Shown here one piece after another: positions 1-8,129 of a stretch of 13,505 nucleotides of DNA. The stretch comes from Streptomyces sp. NRRL WC-3618. GTDB taxonomy: Bacteria; Actinomycetota; Actinomycetes; Streptomycetales; Streptomycetaceae. Numbering within the stretch: the first letter of the stretch is position 1; each line of letters opens with the position of its first letter. The position numbers and the translations under genes are program-made. Where the stretch lies: NCBI RefSeq assembly GCF_001280005.1, contig NZ_LGDW01000086.1, positions 1 through 13,505 of the forward strand, read 5' to 3'. The notes below the pieces were generated by a model. It was given only the letters and a program-made list of their open reading frames with translations, had not been told where the DNA came from and did no database searches.

Positions 1-338
1 GCGTTGTGCGTGTTGAAGCAGTACCACGGACGCCCACGCAGACAGGCCCGGCAATTCCCGCACACAGCACGCCAGTTGAGGATCACGAAGTCACCGGGCA
101 CCACATCCGTCACCCCCGACCCCACCGACTCCACGACACCGGCCGCCTCATGGCCGAGCAGGAAGGGGAAGTCGTCATTGATCCCGCCCTGCTTGTAGTG
201 CAGATCCGTGTGGCACACCCCGCAGGCCTGGATCTGGACCACGGCCTCGCCCGGACCGGGGTCCGGCACGACGATCGTCTCGACCCGCACCGGCTCGTTC
301 CTGCCCGGTGCGATCACGCCGCGTACTTCCTGCGCCAT
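1..338 (-). CDS. S-(hydroxymethyl)mycothiol dehydrogenase, N-terminal part (cut by window edge)
   Basis: This is a zinc-dependent medium-chain alcohol dehydrogenase. The family oxidises the formaldehyde-mycothiol adduct with NAD in the cytoplasm. The first 112 residues are visible of a usual length of about 360; the rest runs off the left edge. Seen: a GroES-like start [12 protein letters not shown], catalytic-zinc Cys39 in [11 protein letters not shown], the GHEAAG motif around residues 62-67, and a structural-zinc cluster CGNCRAC followed by RGRPWYC. The chosen ATG at 338 matches my memory of streptomycete homologues; an in-frame ATG six codons upstream (356) is possible. A TAGGGT -10-like hexamer (minus strand, 388-383) and a CstR/CsoR-type palindrome (438-451) lie upstream. 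The close similarity to mycothiol-dependent enzymes, rather than to general alcohol dehydrogenases, is my reading of the whole N-terminal segment and not of one diagnostic residue. Confidence 0.92.
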   Translation of the reverse strand, partial: MAQEVRGVIAPGRNEPVRVETIVVPDPGPGEAVVQIQACGVCHTDLHYKQGGINDDFPFLLGHEAAGVVESVGSGVTDVVPGDFVILNWRAVCGNCRACLRGRPWYCFNTHN

Positions 339-382
339 GGTGCTGAACCCTTCCATCGGCCAATGTTCGGTTCCTCGCACCG

Positions 383-388
383 ACCCTA
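383..388 (-). promoter_or_regulatory. Candidate -10 element for the mycothiol dehydrogenase gene
   Basis: Read on the minus strand this is TAGGGT, a good streptomycete TANNNT hexamer. It lies about 45 bases before the ATG at 338. I see no convincing -35 at 17-18 bases, so this rests on the hexamer and its position only. Confidence 0.35.
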
Positions 389-437
389 TGCGCGACTGAT
401 CGGTAACGGCACGTCCATGGCGGAGCGGGGCCCGCAA

Positions 438-451
438 CACCCCCGGGGGTA
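438..451. promoter_or_regulatory. CsoR/CstR-type operator-like palindrome, upstream of the dehydrogenase
   Basis: The sequence CACCCCCGGGGGTA contains a perfect 12-bp palindrome, ACCCCCGGGGGT. It differs at three of 14 positions from the palindrome at 876-889 between the CsoR-family repressor and the rhodanese genes. CsoR-family repressors are known to bind G-tract palindromes of the TACCCCNNGGGGTA kind. It lies about 100 bases before the dehydrogenase start, in the 234-base gap between that gene and the end of the repressor gene. Binding is inferred from similarity only. Confidence 0.5.
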
Positions 452-572
452 CCTCCGATGCGCGTTCACGGTGATCGCCGGGCTTGCCTCGCACCGCATG
501 CCGCGCCCCTGTCCAGGCGGCCGACGCGGTGATGCGAGCACCGCCCTCCCACCCCTCACCCCTCGAACACAC

Positions 573-1565
<993 letters not shown>

Positions 1566-1576
<11 letters not shown>

Positions 1577-2162
1577 ATTCCCGGACGGCCCGGGCGAGTT
1601 CGGTCTCGTCCAGGCCGTCCGGGCCGCCGAGGGCGAGTAGCCGGTGGGGTACGTGGATCAGCGTGCCGGCGATGTGATGGGCCGAGGCGCCGCGAGGGCA
1701 GGGCTCCACCAACACCACGTCGGCGTGGTCGGCGGCGAGCACGGCGGTGCGCAGCGCGACCTCGTCGAAGGGGCGGACGACGGCCGTGTAGAGGACGGCG
1801 AGGTCCAGCCCGGCCGTGGCCCGCAGCACCGGGTCGAGCGTGGCGCCCACCGCGAGCACCACGCCGGCGGCTCCCTCCCGGACGAGTGCGAAGCCGTCGG
1901 TGGCGCCGGGGCGCGGTTCGGCGTTGGACTCGGCGGGCACATGGACGTACGCCTGCTCGCCGCGTGCCGTGGCGGCCAGTACGGCCTGCCGCACCTCCGC
2001 AGCGTGGCCGGGGACATACACGTTCCAGCCGGGACGGGCGGCGAACCCGGCGAGTTCCTCCGGGGCACCGAAGCCGATGAGGACCTTGGCATCCGGGCGG
2101 GCCTCCTCGCACCCCGGAAGCGGCAGGGCGTCGACGGCGGCGAGCAGCATGTCGGAAGGCAC
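1566..2162 (-). CDS. Transketolase / pyruvate dehydrogenase beta-like protein, N-terminally short (possible relic)
   Basis: The protein has 198 residues. From about residue 26 (KVLIGFGAPEEL, GWNVYVPGHAAEV) it reads like the second half of the ThDP-binding Pyr domain plus the C-terminal domain of transketolase-type proteins, with AYVHVPAESNAEPR, GVVLAVGATLDPVLRA, LAVLYTAVVRPFDEVALR, VVLVEPCPRGAS and HVPHRLLALG. Relatives I recall are about 300 residues and begin with roughly 100 residues that include the Glu activating thiamine diphosphate. That part is missing, so the protein is unlikely to be catalytic alone. It still has a clean GTG start with AGGAGGA (2173-2167) and an open frame to TGA, so it may be expressed. 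It is divergent from the isopentenyltransferase operon. In the Rhodococcus fas operon the gene before the isopentenyltransferase, fasC, encodes a pyruvate dehydrogenase beta-like subunit, so a degenerate FasC-like gene is one explanation. A pseudogene is the other. Confidence 0.7.
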
Positions 2163-2292
2163 GGAATCCTCCTGAGTAAGAGCTTGATGCGGAGTTAGAA
2201 TTTCATTAAATCATGATGCTGTTCCCCTCCCTCACCTCTAGTGGATCCCCTGAAATCCTCCCCTCCACGCCACATTGTTCAACCTTTAGCAT

Positions 2293-2308
2293 CCACGAAA
2301 GAACGTGG
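2293..2308. repeat. Inverted repeat CCACG-N6-CGTGG in the divergent promoter region
   Basis: The arms are perfect over five bases around AAAGAA. Flanking A and T at 2291 and 2310 extend the symmetry with one mismatch in between. The size and place fit an operator for a dimeric regulator between the two divergent genes. A weak RNA hairpin is the alternative. Confidence 0.4.
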
Positions 2309-2387
2309 TTGTCTCTTTACCCTGCCTAGGCGGTGAGCTGGCATTGACTCGTGTCGCACCGTGCTTTCCTTGGTCGCACTCAACAAC

Positions 2388-2412
2388 GGTTGCACGGAAA
2401 TGGTTGCACGGA
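2388..2412 (+). repeat. Tandem direct repeat GGTTGCACGGA, 14-base period
   Basis: Two identical 11-base copies start at 2388 and 2402. A related GGTCGCAC occurs at about 2372. They lie just before the GGGAGG ribosome binding site (2415-2420) of the isopentenyltransferase gene. They could be regulator half-sites or part of the untranslated leader. Confidence 0.45.
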
Positions 2413-2429
2413 TCGGGAGGCAAACACCG

Positions 2430-3200
2430 ATGGCCGAGATATCGAACGATCGCACAGCCCGTCCTTTTGTTCATCTGATCGCGGGGCCGACGGGAGCGGG
2501 GAAGAGCGCCGCGGCCAACGAGCTCGCCCGGGTCACCGGAGCCCCGGTCGTCGTCGCCGACCGGCTCCAGTGCTTCACGGACCTGGTGACCACCAGTGCC
2601 CGCGCAGGCGCCGAGGCCCGCGGTGTTCGGCGGTACTGGCTCGCCGACCGGACCGTCGCCGACGGCGACCTCGGCGCGGTCGCGGCTGCCGACTCTCTGG
2701 TCGGCCTGGTGGAACGGCTGGGCAGGCAGCACCGGTTCGTGATCGTCGAGGGCGGCTCGATCTCCCTGCTGAAGGCACTGGCCGAACGCCGCGCCACGCT
2801 GCCCTGGCAGCTGTCCGTACGGGTGCTGCCGCTGCCCGCGTACGGCGACTACGTCGAGGCGCTCACCCGCCGGGCACAGACGATGATCGCCCCGCCGACC
2901 CCCGACCCCAGCCTCCTGGAGGAGCTGGCCACACTCTGGGCGGATCCTCGACTGCGGCGTTTCGCGGCGTCCGTGAACGGCTTCGAGGCAGTCCTTGAGA
3001 TCTGCGCGAAATATTCACTGGATGTAGAGACCATCCACAAGCAGGTGCCACCGGCTCCGGTACTGTCGCAGATGGCTTCTCTCATCGCCCTGCGGCATGC
3101 GGAGCACGGAATTCTACAGAGTTACGTGTTCACTGAAATTTTCGAGGAACAGATACCAGTACAGGTATCCGATCCTGGTGTGCTGGTGCGTGCCGCGTGA
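2430..3200 (+). CDS. ipt: Adenylate dimethylallyltransferase (cytokinin isopentenyltransferase, Tzs/FasD type)
   Basis: This 256-residue enzyme joins a dimethylallyl group to N6 of AMP (or ADP/ATP), the first step of cytokinin synthesis. Seen: VHLIAGPTGAGKS with the P-loop at residues 19-26, then PVVVADRLQCFTDL, in which Asp43 lines up with the catalytic Asp33 of Agrobacterium Tzs. Further on are RRYWLADRTVADGDL, IVEGGSISLLKAL and PSLLEELATLWADP. These match the Agrobacterium Tmr/Tzs and Rhodococcus FasD enzymes and not the longer tRNA-modifying MiaA, which also has extra domains. ATG 2430 has GGGAGG nine bases upstream; upstream ATGs at 2361 and 2400 lack good ribosome binding sites. The stop overlaps the next start as GTGA. 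The last 66 sense codons have only 39 ending in G or C (59%), far below the neighbours, which may mark transferred DNA. Confidence 0.9.
   Translation: MAEISNDRTARPFVHLIAGPTGAGKSAAANELARVTGAPVVVADRLQCFTDLVTTSARAGAEARGVRRYWLADRTVADGDLGAVAAADSLVGLVERLGRQHRFVIVEGGSISLLKALAERRATLPWQLSVRVLPLPAYGDYVEALTRRAQTMIAPPTPDPSLLEELATLWADPRLRRFAASVNGFEAVLEICAKYSLDVETIHKQVPPAPVLSQMASLIALRHAEHGILQSYVFTEIFEEQIPVQVSDPGVLVRAA
3152..3169. repeat. 18-bp inverted repeat near the end of the isopentenyltransferase gene
   Basis: GATACCAGTACAGGTATC has perfect six-base arms around AGTACA, whose centre GTAC is itself symmetric. It ends 27 bases before the GTG start of the flavoprotein gene and lies in the A/T-richer tail of the upstream gene. 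It may be an internal operator or a hairpin that affects translation of the second gene. Chance is possible. Confidence 0.4.
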
Positions 3201-4564
3201 AGAAATTCACCGGCGTCATTTCCCCGCCATATTCCCTCGTTCCGTTCCCGGGGTTCACCGTCGAGGACACGGTTCGGGCCGCCGACGACTTCGGCCATAT
3301 CGTCGGTTCACGGCCGCTGGGCGTCTTCGCACCCCCGTCCGTGGCCGCTCTGCGGGAATTCGTCGCGCTGGCCGGCCCCCAGGGTCTGCCGGTCACCGCC
3401 CGGGGCGGCGGGTACTCCGTCTACGGCCAGAGCCAGGCCGAGGGCGGGTACGTCGTCGACCTGGGCTCCCTCGACGAGGTGCGCTGCGCGCCGGCCGCCC
3501 GGACGCTGACCGCCGGAGCGGGCGCCCGCTGGAGCGAGGTCGTCCGGGCCGCCCTCGCCGAAGGGCTCACCCCGCCCGTGCTCCCCGACCATCTCGGCGG
3601 CAGCGTCGGCGGACTCCTGAGCACCGGGGGCCTGGGCGGCTCGAGTCACCGGTATGGCCTGGCCGCCGACCACGTACGGGAGTTGGACGTGGTCACCGGC
3701 GCCGGGGAGCTGGTGACCTGCTCGCGAGAGCGCCACCCGGACCTGTTCGACGCCGTACTGGCGGGCCTCGGCCAGTGCGCGCTGATCGTGCGCGCCACGC
3801 TCGACCTCGTTCCCGCGCCCACCCTGGTCCGCCGCTTCCGCCTCTACCACCACTCCCCGGGCACGTTCTTCGCCGACCAGCGGAGCCTGGCCCGCGACGA
3901 CCGCTTCAGCCATGTGTGCGGGCAGGCGCGCCCCGCGCTCGGCGGCGCCTGGGACTACATGATCGAGGCGGTGGCCCCGTACACCGGTCAACTGCCCTAC
4001 GAAGAACCCCTGTTGACCGACGGTCTGGAACACGACCGGGACACCGAGGAAATCGAGACCCTCAGTTACGGGGAGTTCCTGCGGCGCATGGACCGCGACG
4101 AGCGGATCCTGCGCACCACGGGCGAGTGGCAGCGCCCGCACCCCTGGCTGACGCTACTCCTCCCGGAGGAGGCCGCCCCCGGCTTCGTCCCGACGGCTTT
4201 GGCCGACCACGCGCAGAGCGGCCTGCGCGCCTGCGGAGTGGTCCAGCTGCGTCCGCTCACCTCCCGGGCCCTGCGCGCCCCGCTGCTGCGCAGGCCGCGC
4301 GGTGAACTCCTGTGCCTGCTCTCCCTGATGCGCACGGCGCCGCCGGGCGCTCCCGAGAACGTGCGGGAGGCGGTCGCCGCCAACCGCGCGCTGTACGAGC
4401 GGGCGCGCGAACTCGGCGGTGTCCTGTACCCGACCAGCGCGCTGCCGATGACCGGCGAGGACTGGCGGGCGCACTTCGGCCCCGCCTGGGAGACCCTCGC
4501 CCGCGCGAAGGACCGCTACGACCCGCACTCCGTCCTCACCCGGGGGTACGGACTGTGGGCGTGA
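3197..4564 (+). CDS. Cytokinin dehydrogenase-like FAD-dependent oxidoreductase (FasE/CKX family)
   Basis: This 455-residue flavoprotein resembles cytokinin oxidase/dehydrogenase, which oxidises the N6 side chain of cytokinins and usually cleaves it to adenine and an aldehyde. Seen: the FAD-binding start [14 protein letters not shown] (65-78), [10 protein letters not shown] (86-95), [19 protein letters not shown] with Asp131 at the place of the catalytic Asp of maize CKX1 (Asp169), [28 protein letters not shown], a WDYMIEAV segment with Glu257 as candidate for the second active-site acid, [10 protein letters not shown], and a YDPHSVLT ending. Tyr73 (codon 3413-3415) stands where the family has the His in GHS that binds FAD covalently, so any FAD is likely bound non-covalently. 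The usual GQ near the C-terminus is GY here. I see no signal peptide, so it should be cytoplasmic. GTG 3197 overlaps the upstream stop and has no clear ribosome binding site, which suggests translational coupling. Confidence 0.87.
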   Translation: MKKFTGVISPPYSLVPFPGFTVEDTVRAADDFGHIVGSRPLGVFAPPSVAALREFVALAGPQGLPVTARGGGYSVYGQSQAEGGYVVDLGSLDEVRCAPAARTLTAGAGARWSEVVRAALAEGLTPPVLPDHLGGSVGGLLSTGGLGGSSHRYGLAADHVRELDVVTGAGELVTCSRERHPDLFDAVLAGLGQCALIVRATLDLVPAPTLVRRFRLYHHSPGTFFADQRSLARDDRFSHVCGQARPALGGAWDYMIEAVAPYTGQLPYEEPLLTDGLEHDRDTEEIETLSYGEFLRRMDRDERILRTTGEWQRPHPWLTLLLPEEAAPGFVPTALADHAQSGLRACGVVQLRPLTSRALRAPLLRRPRGELLCLLSLMRTAPPGAPENVREAVAANRALYERARELGGVLYPTSALPMTGEDWRAHFGPAWETLARAKDRYDPHSVLTRGYGLWA

Positions 4565-6081
4565 ACGCGGTCACCGTTTTCTGCGGCGCCTCCCCCGGGA
4601 ACCGTCCCGGCCATCAGGAGACCGCCGCCGCGCTGGGCAGTGCCCTCGCCGAAGCGGGCCTGCGGCTCGTCTACGGCGGCGCCCGCACCGGCCTCATGGG
4701 CGCGCTCGCGGACGCCGCGCTGGAGGGCGGCGGCAAGGTGACGGGAGTCGTACCGCGCCGGATGCTGCCGTACGAGATCGCGCACACCGGTCTCAGTGAG
4801 CTGGAGGTGGTGGCGGACATCCACCAACGCAAGGCGCGTATGGCGGAGTTGGGCGACGCGTTCGTGGCGCTGCCGGGCGGGCTCGGTACGGCGGAGGAAC
4901 TGCTGGAGGTGCTCTCCTGGGCGCAACTGCACATCCACCGCAAGCCGTGCCTGCTGCTCGACCCGTACGGCTTCTACCGTCCGCTGCTGGCCTTCCTGGA
5001 GCACGCACGGGACGAGGGTTTCCTGCATCCCGGGGATCTGGAGCGGATCGTCGTGTGCACCTCGGCCGAGGAGGTGATCGAGCATCTCACCGCTCCTGCA
5101 AGGCAGTTGCGGGTCGAGGCGGTGCCGGAGCGGTCAACCGCGCGAGTGCGGACAGCCACCCGTGGCCGGACCGCGTTCCTGTTCTCGGGCGCCGGGTCCC
5201 AGCAGCCGGGGATGGGGCGTGAACTCCACGGCGCCTTCCCGGTGTTCGCCGCTGCCCTGGAGGAGGTGTGTGCGGGGCTCGACCCCTATCTGGACGTGCC
5301 GCTGATGGACGTGATGTTCGCCGAGGCCGGCACGTTCACGGCCGCGCTGCTGGACCGTGTCACGTTCGGCGTGCCGGCTGTCTTCGCCCTCCAGGTCGCG
5401 CAGTACCGGCTGCTGGAGAGCTGGGGTGGGCGCCCCGACGTGCTGTTCGGGTACTCGGCCGGGATGCTTGCCGCCGCCCATGCCGCCGGGGTGTTCACCC
5501 TGGCGGACGCCTGCCATGCGGTGGGCACGCAGGCTCGGCTCGTCAGCACGCTGCCGAAGGGAGGCGCGATGGCAGCGGTCGAGGCATCCCCCGAGGAGCT
5601 GCGCCTCGGGCCCGGCGTGGTGCTCGCGGCGGTCAACGGGCCCCGGGCGGTGGTGGTTTCGGGCGACCGGGACGCGGTGGCGGCCGTACGGGAGGAGTGG
5701 GCGGGACGCGGACGGCGGACAGCGGCGCTACGCATCGACGGGGCCGGGCACTCGCCGCGCATGGACCCGATCCTCGACGAGTACCGCCGCGCCCTGGAGA
5801 CGCTGGACCTGCGCGCCCCGGCCCTGCCTCTGGTCTGCGACATCACGGCGAAACCGGTCGGCACGGAGGCGGCCACGCCGGAGTTCTGGGTGCGCGAGCT
5901 GCGCGAACCGGTCCGATTCGCGGACGTGGTAGCCCTGTTGGCGCAGGACGAGGTGACCACGTATCTCGAACTCGGTCCGGGCGAGGTGCTGGCCGGTCTG
6001 CTCGACGGTCTTCTGCCGGGCGAGGGGACGCAACCCCTCGTCCTCGCGACGGCCCGGGACTGGCGGGCGCTCCAGCGGTAG
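4561..6081 (+). CDS. Fusion of LOG cytokinin phosphoribohydrolase and polyketide-type acyltransferase
   Basis: The protein has 506 residues in two domains. Residues 1-180 are a LOG (FasF) domain that would release the free base from cytokinin ribotides: VFCGASPG at 6-13, [11 protein letters not shown] at 37-47, RKARM at 90-94, and the signature PGGLGTAEE at 105-113. After a linker of about 20 residues, 203-506 form an acyltransferase of the FabD/PKS-AT fold: FLFSGAGSQ (206-214), FGYSAG with nucleophile Ser299, [15 protein letters not shown], His397 in [10 protein letters not shown], and [13 protein letters not shown]. Unusual residues: Ala211 for the oxyanion Gln of GQGSQ, Tyr298 for His of GHSxG, and Gln324 for the Arg that binds the free carboxylate of malonyl or methylmalonyl. 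The acyl donor is therefore probably not a dicarboxylic CoA ester; a hydrolase role is also possible. No ketosynthase or carrier protein lies nearby. GTG 4561 overlaps the upstream stop (GTGA). Confidence 0.9.
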   Translation: MNAVTVFCGASPGNRPGHQETAAALGSALAEAGLRLVYGGARTGLMGALADAALEGGGKVTGVVPRRMLPYEIAHTGLSELEVVADIHQRKARMAELGDAFVALPGGLGTAEELLEVLSWAQLHIHRKPCLLLDPYGFYRPLLAFLEHARDEGFLHPGDLERIVVCTSAEEVIEHLTAPARQLRVEAVPERSTARVRTATRGRTAFLFSGAGSQQPGMGRELHGAFPVFAAALEEVCAGLDPYLDVPLMDVMFAEAGTFTAALLDRVTFGVPAVFALQVAQYRLLESWGGRPDVLFGYSAGMLAAAHAAGVFTLADACHAVGTQARLVSTLPKGGAMAAVEASPEELRLGPGVVLAAVNGPRAVVVSGDRDAVAAVREEWAGRGRRTAALRIDGAGHSPRMDPILDEYRRALETLDLRAPALPLVCDITAKPVGTEAATPEFWVRELREPVRFADVVALLAQDEVTTYLELGPGEVLAGLLDGLLPGEGTQPLVLATARDWRALQR

Positions 6082-6267
6082 GGCCGGTCCGGCGGATCAG
6101 GTCGCGGGCAGGCGACGGCGGCTGGTCGACGCCGGTGGGCGGGGCGTCGCACGTGCGGCCATGGGTCGGAGGACTGCCTCGACGCGATGGGGCGAGCGTG
6201 CCGTGCCCGGCGTCTGCGGCGTGGTCCGCCGGACAGGTCCTCGCCAAGGGCCGGGAGGACAGGGCGA

Positions 6268-6295
6268 GGGGACGAGAATCGACTCTCCTCTCCCC
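6268..6295 (+). terminator. Candidate hairpin between the fusion gene and the ABC exporter
   Basis: GGGGA (6268-6272) pairs with TCCCC (6291-6295) and GAGA (6274-6277) with TCTC (6284-6287), with a small uneven internal loop. It could end the upstream transcript or lie in a leader. There is no T-run. The rest of the gap from 6082 to 6346 shows no gene I can support. Confidence 0.3.
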
Positions 6296-6306
6296 GCCCG
6301 CCGACG

Positions 6307-6312
6307 TAGGGT
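6307..6312 (+). promoter_or_regulatory. Candidate -10 element for the ABC exporter gene
   Basis: TAGGGT is a common streptomycete -10 form, here 35 bases before the GTG at 6347. No convincing -35 is visible at the usual distance. With the 265-base gap it suggests the exporter has its own promoter. Confidence 0.35.
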
Positions 6313-6346
6313 GAACGCCCCGCCCGTCTGCCTCTCGAGGAGCGCC

Positions 6347-8107
6347 GTGACCATCGCAGAGCCGAACGCCGGTCCGCCGCCCGCCTGGCGGCTGCTCCTC
6401 GGTTACGTACGGCCCCATCGGTGGACCCTCCTGGCGGGCGCCCTGCTGTCGCTGGCCACCGGTGCCGCCGGGCTGGCGCTGCCGCTGGTGGCGCGGGGGC
6501 TCATCGACGACCTGTCCCACGACCGGACGATCACCAAGGCGCTGCTGCTGATGTCGGCGCTCGTCGTCACCAACGCGGCGCTGGGCGCGCTGGGTTCGTA
6601 CGTCCTGCGGCGCACCGCCGAGTCGGTCGTGCTGGGTGCCCGGCGGGCGCTGTCCTCCTATCTGCTGCGGCTGCGGATACCCGCCGTGGACCGGACCGAC
6701 CCCGGCGACCTGATGGCCCGGGTCACCTCGGACACGACCCTGTTGCGCGAGGTCACGACCGACTCGCTGGTCGGCCTCGGCACCGGCGGCCTCACCCTGG
6801 TGGCGACGGTCGTGATGATGGGCCTGGTGGACCCGGTGCTGCTGGGCGTCACCCTCGCCGTGATCGTCGGGGCGGGGACCGTGCTCGGGGTGATCGTGCC
6901 GCGCATCAACAAGGCGAGCCGACGGGCGCAGGACGCGGTCGGTGTCATGGGCGCCTCGCTGGAACGGGTGCTGGGCGCGCTGCGCACGATCAAGGCGTCC
7001 GGCGCCGAGCACCGGGAGGAGCAGCGGCTGCACGAGGCGGCCGAGGAGTCGTGGCGGCAGAGCGTGAGCGCCGCCAAGTGGTCGGCCGCGGCGGGCAACA
7101 CGGCCGGCCTGGCGATGCAGATCGCCTTCATCACGGTGCTCGCGGTGGGCGGCGCACGGGTCGCCACAGGGGCAGTCGAGGTCGGCACGCTGGTCGCGTT
7201 CCTCCTCTACGTCTTCTATCTGATGTCGCCGATCCAGCAGGTCGTCGGCGCGATCACCCAGTACCAGACGGGTGCCGCGGCCCTCACCCGCATCCAGGAG
7301 GCCCTCGCCCTGCCCGCCGAACCGGCCTCGGCCCACCCCGTGCCACTCCCGGCCGCCGACGCCGAACCGGCCACGCTCGCCTTCGAGGATGTCCGCTTCC
7401 GCTACGACGACGACCTTCCGTACGTGCACCACGGTGTGACGTTCGCCGTGCCGCCCCGGGGTATGACGGCGTTCGTCGGCCCTTCCGGTGCGGGCAAGAC
7501 CACCGTGTTCTCGCTCATCGAACGGTTCTACGACCCCGAGTCCGGGGTCATCACGCTCGACGGCCGCGACGCCGCCGACTGGAACCTGACCGAACTCCGG
7601 TCCGCCATCGGCTATGTCGAGCAGGACGCGCCCGTACTGTCGGGCTCGCTGCGCGACAACCTGCTCCTCGGCAGTCCGGAGGCGGACGAGGACGACGTCA
7701 CGCGCGTGGTGAAGACGACCCGGCTCGACGGTCTGGTGGCCCGGCTACCACGCGGTCTCGACACCCTGGTCGGGCATCGCGGCACCAAGCTGTCGGGCGG
7801 CGAGCGTCAACGGGTCGCCATCGCCCGCGCGTTGCTGCGCCGTCCACGGCTGCTCCTGCTGGACGAGGCGACCTCGCAGCTGGACGCGGTGAACGAGGCC
7901 GCGCTGCGCGACACGGTCGCGGATGTCGCCCGTACGACGACTGTTCTTGTCGTCGCACATCGGCTGTCGACGGTGACGATGGCGGACCGGATCGTGGTGA
8001 TGGACGCGGGACGGGTGCGTGCGGTGGGCACGCACCGCGAGCTCGTCGCGGGGGACCCGCTGTACGCCGAGCTGGCGGCGACGCAGTTCCTGGCGACCAC
8101 CGACTGA
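6347..8107 (+). CDS. ABC exporter, fused transmembrane and ATPase domains (MsbA/LmrA-like half transporter)
   Basis: The protein has 586 residues. The N-terminal half is a six-helix exporter domain, with hydrophobic stretches starting at [20 protein letters not shown]. The nucleotide-binding half has Walker [10 protein letters not shown] at 378-386, the signature LSGGERQR at 482-489, Walker [14 protein letters not shown] shortly after, and the switch VAHRLS. Such half transporters work as dimers and move hydrophobic drugs, peptides, lipids or secondary metabolites out of the cell; the substrate cannot be read from the sequence. GTG 6347 is chosen because GAGGAG (6337-6342) lies four bases before it and the longer upstream frame has no family similarity. 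It faces the same way as the cytokinin-like operon after a 265-base gap, so it could export that product or belong to the iron locus. Neither is shown. It ends 22 bases before the convergent reductase gene. Confidence 0.92.
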   Translation: MTIAEPNAGPPPAWRLLLGYVRPHRWTLLAGALLSLATGAAGLALPLVARGLIDDLSHDRTITKALLLMSALVVTNAALGALGSYVLRRTAESVVLGARRALSSYLLRLRIPAVDRTDPGDLMARVTSDTTLLREVTTDSLVGLGTGGLTLVATVVMMGLVDPVLLGVTLAVIVGAGTVLGVIVPRINKASRRAQDAVGVMGASLERVLGALRTIKASGAEHREEQRLHEAAEESWRQSVSAAKWSAAAGNTAGLAMQIAFITVLAVGGARVATGAVEVGTLVAFLLYVFYLMSPIQQVVGAITQYQTGAAALTRIQEALALPAEPASAHPVPLPAADAEPATLAFEDVRFRYDDDLPYVHHGVTFAVPPRGMTAFVGPSGAGKTTVFSLIERFYDPESGVITLDGRDAADWNLTELRSAIGYVEQDAPVLSGSLRDNLLLGSPEADEDDVTRVVKTTRLDGLVARLPRGLDTLVGHRGTKLSGGERQRVAIARALLRRPRLLLLDEATSQLDAVNEAALRDTVADVARTTTVLVVAHRLSTVTMADRIVVMDAGRVRAVGTHRELVAGDPLYAELAATQFLATTD

Positions 8108-8129
8108 GCGAACTCGCGTCGAACGGTGG

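Larger units (their letters stand above)
2163..2429. promoter_or_regulatory. Divergent intergenic region upstream of the isopentenyltransferase operon
   Basis: This 267-base gap separates the divergent transketolase-like gene and the operon starting at 2430. It is clearly richer in A and T than its surroundings, most of all at about 2190-2220. Inside it I see an inverted repeat at 2293-2308 (CCACG, six bases, CGTGG), a TTGACT -35-like hexamer at 2344-2349 without a good -10, and a tandem direct repeat GGTTGCACGGA at 2388-2398 and 2402-2412. No long open frame with coding character lies here. Promoters for both directions are expected, but I cannot place them firmly. Confidence 0.5.

Noticed and set aside
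2361..2429. Longer isopentenyltransferase start at ATG 2361 or ATG 2400
   Set aside because: Neither has a convincing ribosome binding site and they run through the direct repeat; ATG 2430 has GGGAGG at a good distance and fits the family length.
4561..6081. The acyltransferase half as part of a polyketide synthase cluster
   Set aside because: No ketosynthase, ketoreductase or carrier-protein domain is found anywhere in the window, so a polyketide cluster is not supported here.
6161..6346. Upstream extension of the ABC exporter from ATG 6161
   Set aside because: The added 62 residues show no transporter similarity, and GTG 6347 has a good GAGGAG ribosome binding site.
5843..7432. A 529-codon minus-strand frame opposite the exporter and the end of the fusion gene
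   Set aside because: It is an Arg/Gly/His/Gln-rich mirror frame typical of high-GC coding DNA, with no recognisable domain, and the plus strand has clear ABC exporter and acyltransferase motifs.
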